From: Bacteroidota bacterium
Lineage (GTDB): Bacteria; Bacteroidota; Bacteroidia; Chitinophagales; LD1
Length of the DNA stretch: 7,496 nt
Direction of reading: 5' to 3'
NCBI GenBank assembly: GCA_018267355.1
Contig: JAFDYP010000583.1
Span: 1 to 7,496, forward strand
In this document: positions 7,301 through 7,496 of the stretch, in pieces
How the letters are laid out: each line of letters begins with the position of its first letter
Numbering within the stretch: position 1 is the first letter of the stretch
Notes under the pieces: model-generated
Databases searched by the model: none
What the model saw: only the letters and a program-made list of their open reading frames with translations
Told to the model about the DNA's origin: nothing
Made by a program: the position numbers and the translations under genes

Positions 7301-7496
7301 GAAACTCAAAGATGCGGTAGGGCTGAATACTTACCTCTTCGGAGATCTGGGTGCCATCGCGTATCAAAACTCACATGGTGAGCAGGAGCTCTCTGCGGTG
7401 CGCCTGGATGGCGGCGTAGGTGCGGCGCTCACGATCAAGAAGTGGGGTTTCCTGCAAAACATCAAGCCGCTAACATTCCGCTTTGATGTCCCATTC
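4302..7496 (+). CDS. M1-family metallopeptidase fused to Omp85-like outer-membrane barrel (3' partial)
   Basis: An uninterrupted reading frame of 1065 codons that runs off the window end. ATG 4302 gives a clear signal peptide, MKSSLLRHYISLVSCFLVLGSLQA, cut before Q25. Residues ~30-250 form the M1 N-terminal beta domain, including HYNGCQWYPK (187-196). The catalytic domain has GMEYP at 360-364 (equivalent of the GAMEN substrate loop), the zinc site H382-E383-x-x-H386 with E405 nineteen residues after the second His, and the probable transition-state Tyr Y485 in GLVYNKTA. The helical part ends near W544. Residues ~550-690 are a beta-rich linker ending in IIDPSGR (658-664). From ~695 onward the sequence is alternating, aromatic-rich beta strands (RPDLWYN, 701-707) with LRGY at 956-959 and FGDLG at 1013-1017, the two hallmark motifs of Omp85/TpsB barrels; TFRFDVPF at the end resembles a penultimate barrel strand, so little is probably missing. 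The protein should sit in the outer membrane with the peptidase in the periplasm or exported through the barrel. No POTRA domain is evident. Confidence 0.9.
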   Translation, partial: MKSSLLRHYISLVSCFLVLGSLQAQSTFRSAANPMYWRNKMPFPGYWQQDVAYKIKATIDENSDIVGGKEHLTYYNNSPDTLRFVYFNLYQNAFQPGSYLDDLQHHNDVKPKYGRYEKKQEGTLIDKIESNDEPLQTQLDNTVMKVFLDKPLAPGQWVTFDINFRTFFDAGSTRRRMKKYKAYGFTHYNGCQWYPKICVYDRKSGWNTDQHLNREFYGDYGSFDVELTFASNYIVEATGVLQNEKEVLPDTLKAKLQIRNFKDKKWEEKPSIVIPYKKGETKTWIYHADNVHDFAWTADPSYRIADTMWNGIRCVGICQEPHAAGWQNSAEYCAKIVKCFSESVGKFEWPKMVVADAADGMEYPMITMDAGRDPGYHSLLVHEVGHNWFYGMLGNNETYRAMMDEGFTQFLTIWGMEHIDRDSSFDKPAKNRYVRYFSERGRTRDGRAYIGYLRDATLHTDEPINTHSDAFNGALGQGGGYGLVYNKTATMLYNLQYVLGDSVFLAAMRHYVAQWKMCHPYPEDFRNSIIQFTHVDLNWFFDEWIETTKTLDYKVASVRHVHDTLHTRDLYRIRLKRKDRMQMPIDLRVISRKDSVYDYAIPNTWYEKDLTQKLDPYTTPEFQNPAHDSTLPKWYGWDKLKPTYTATVVVPGGVKNVIIDPSGRLADINAYDNRLRGNTEVRFDSHIYPPTGWQKYRIWMRPDLWYNSYAGFQLGFHMEGSYMYVKHKFEFTGWLNTHLAQGGAYHYADADLKKAGWFNYMFSYSTPLNKVMKHTSFYFQSRWLDGYEMYKFGITKNLPNNFFLDIHFKGFTRNRPYWKNYLVNQDEWDTYWETSNKFNASLNVSATYTYTKTKAAGSVTAHVRSATLSTSSNYHYLELTHIDRVSFWRFDLRTRVYGRFGMGSLLPSESALYYAAANEEEMMENKYMRAAGFFPQQWSGYGADVNHIHYGGGLNLRGYSGYAIQERDKYGVVVPAYKGQSGFAVNGELDFNRIVPVKNQKLKDAVGLNTYLFGDLGAIAYQNSHGEQELSAVRLDGGVGAALTIKKWGFLQNIKPLTFRFDVPF
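6384..7496 (+). other. Putative Omp85/TpsB-type beta-barrel domain of the M1 fusion protein
   Basis: This is the C-terminal domain (from about residue 695) of the peptidase protein. Amphipathic strands alternate with polar turns, without any transmembrane helix. LRGY (residues 956-959) matches motif 3 of the superfamily, which in BamA and FhaC sits in the loop folding back into the barrel, and F-x-D-x-G (1013-1017) matches motif 4 in the strand that contacts it. The 371 residues visible here, with a strand or two probably beyond the window, fit a 16-strand barrel. Family assignment is by motif and pattern only. Confidence 0.75.

Overview
The window looks like a chromosomal segment of a Bacteroidota bacterium, possibly from the Chitinophagales/Sphingobacteriia side; that rank is a guess. 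Three things support the phylum. Perfect TAnnTTTG promoter boxes lie in front of genes, Shine-Dalgarno signals are weak or absent, and the long secreted M1-type peptidase has the GMEYP and HYNGCQWYP signatures I associate with this phylum. Base composition is roughly balanced, with frequent ATA, CTG and CGC codons. No rRNA, tRNA, CRISPR array, transposase or phage gene is visible.

Layout. Bases 1-96 hold no gene but carry a long inverted repeat built from GCAAAG units at a 9-base period, just beyond the 3' end of the first gene. Two genes are on the minus strand: an iron-containing alcohol dehydrogenase (97-1236) and a GT-A type glycosyltransferase (1335-2243). A compact divergent intergenic region (2244-2311) carries a plus-strand promoter so close to the next start codon that its transcript may be leaderless. 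Three closely packed plus-strand genes follow: a secreted protein made almost entirely of 35-residue repeats (2312-3430), a DUF1905/YdeI-like cytosolic protein (3433-3885) and a small three-helix membrane protein (3910-4254). After 47 bases holding a second candidate promoter and nested inverted repeats, a very large secreted protein starts at 4302 and is still open at the window end.

The most notable item is this last gene. Its first ~550 residues are an M1-family (gluzincin) metallopeptidase with an intact HExxH-x18-E zinc site. After a short beta-rich linker, the remaining 365 or more residues look like an outer-membrane beta-barrel carrying the two signature motifs of the Omp85/TpsB superfamily: LRGY, then FxDxG 54 residues later. 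This points to a peptidase fused to an Omp85-type barrel, analogous in layout to the patatin-barrel (PlpD, type Vd) proteins but with a different passenger. I am not aware of a described M1-Omp85 system.

Working together: the plus-strand genes suggest a cell-envelope theme (a secreted repeat protein, an inner-membrane protein, an outer-membrane peptidase-barrel), but the sequence does not prove a common pathway. The minus-strand dehydrogenase and glycosyltransferase look like ordinary metabolic and surface-glycan genes with no evident link to them.
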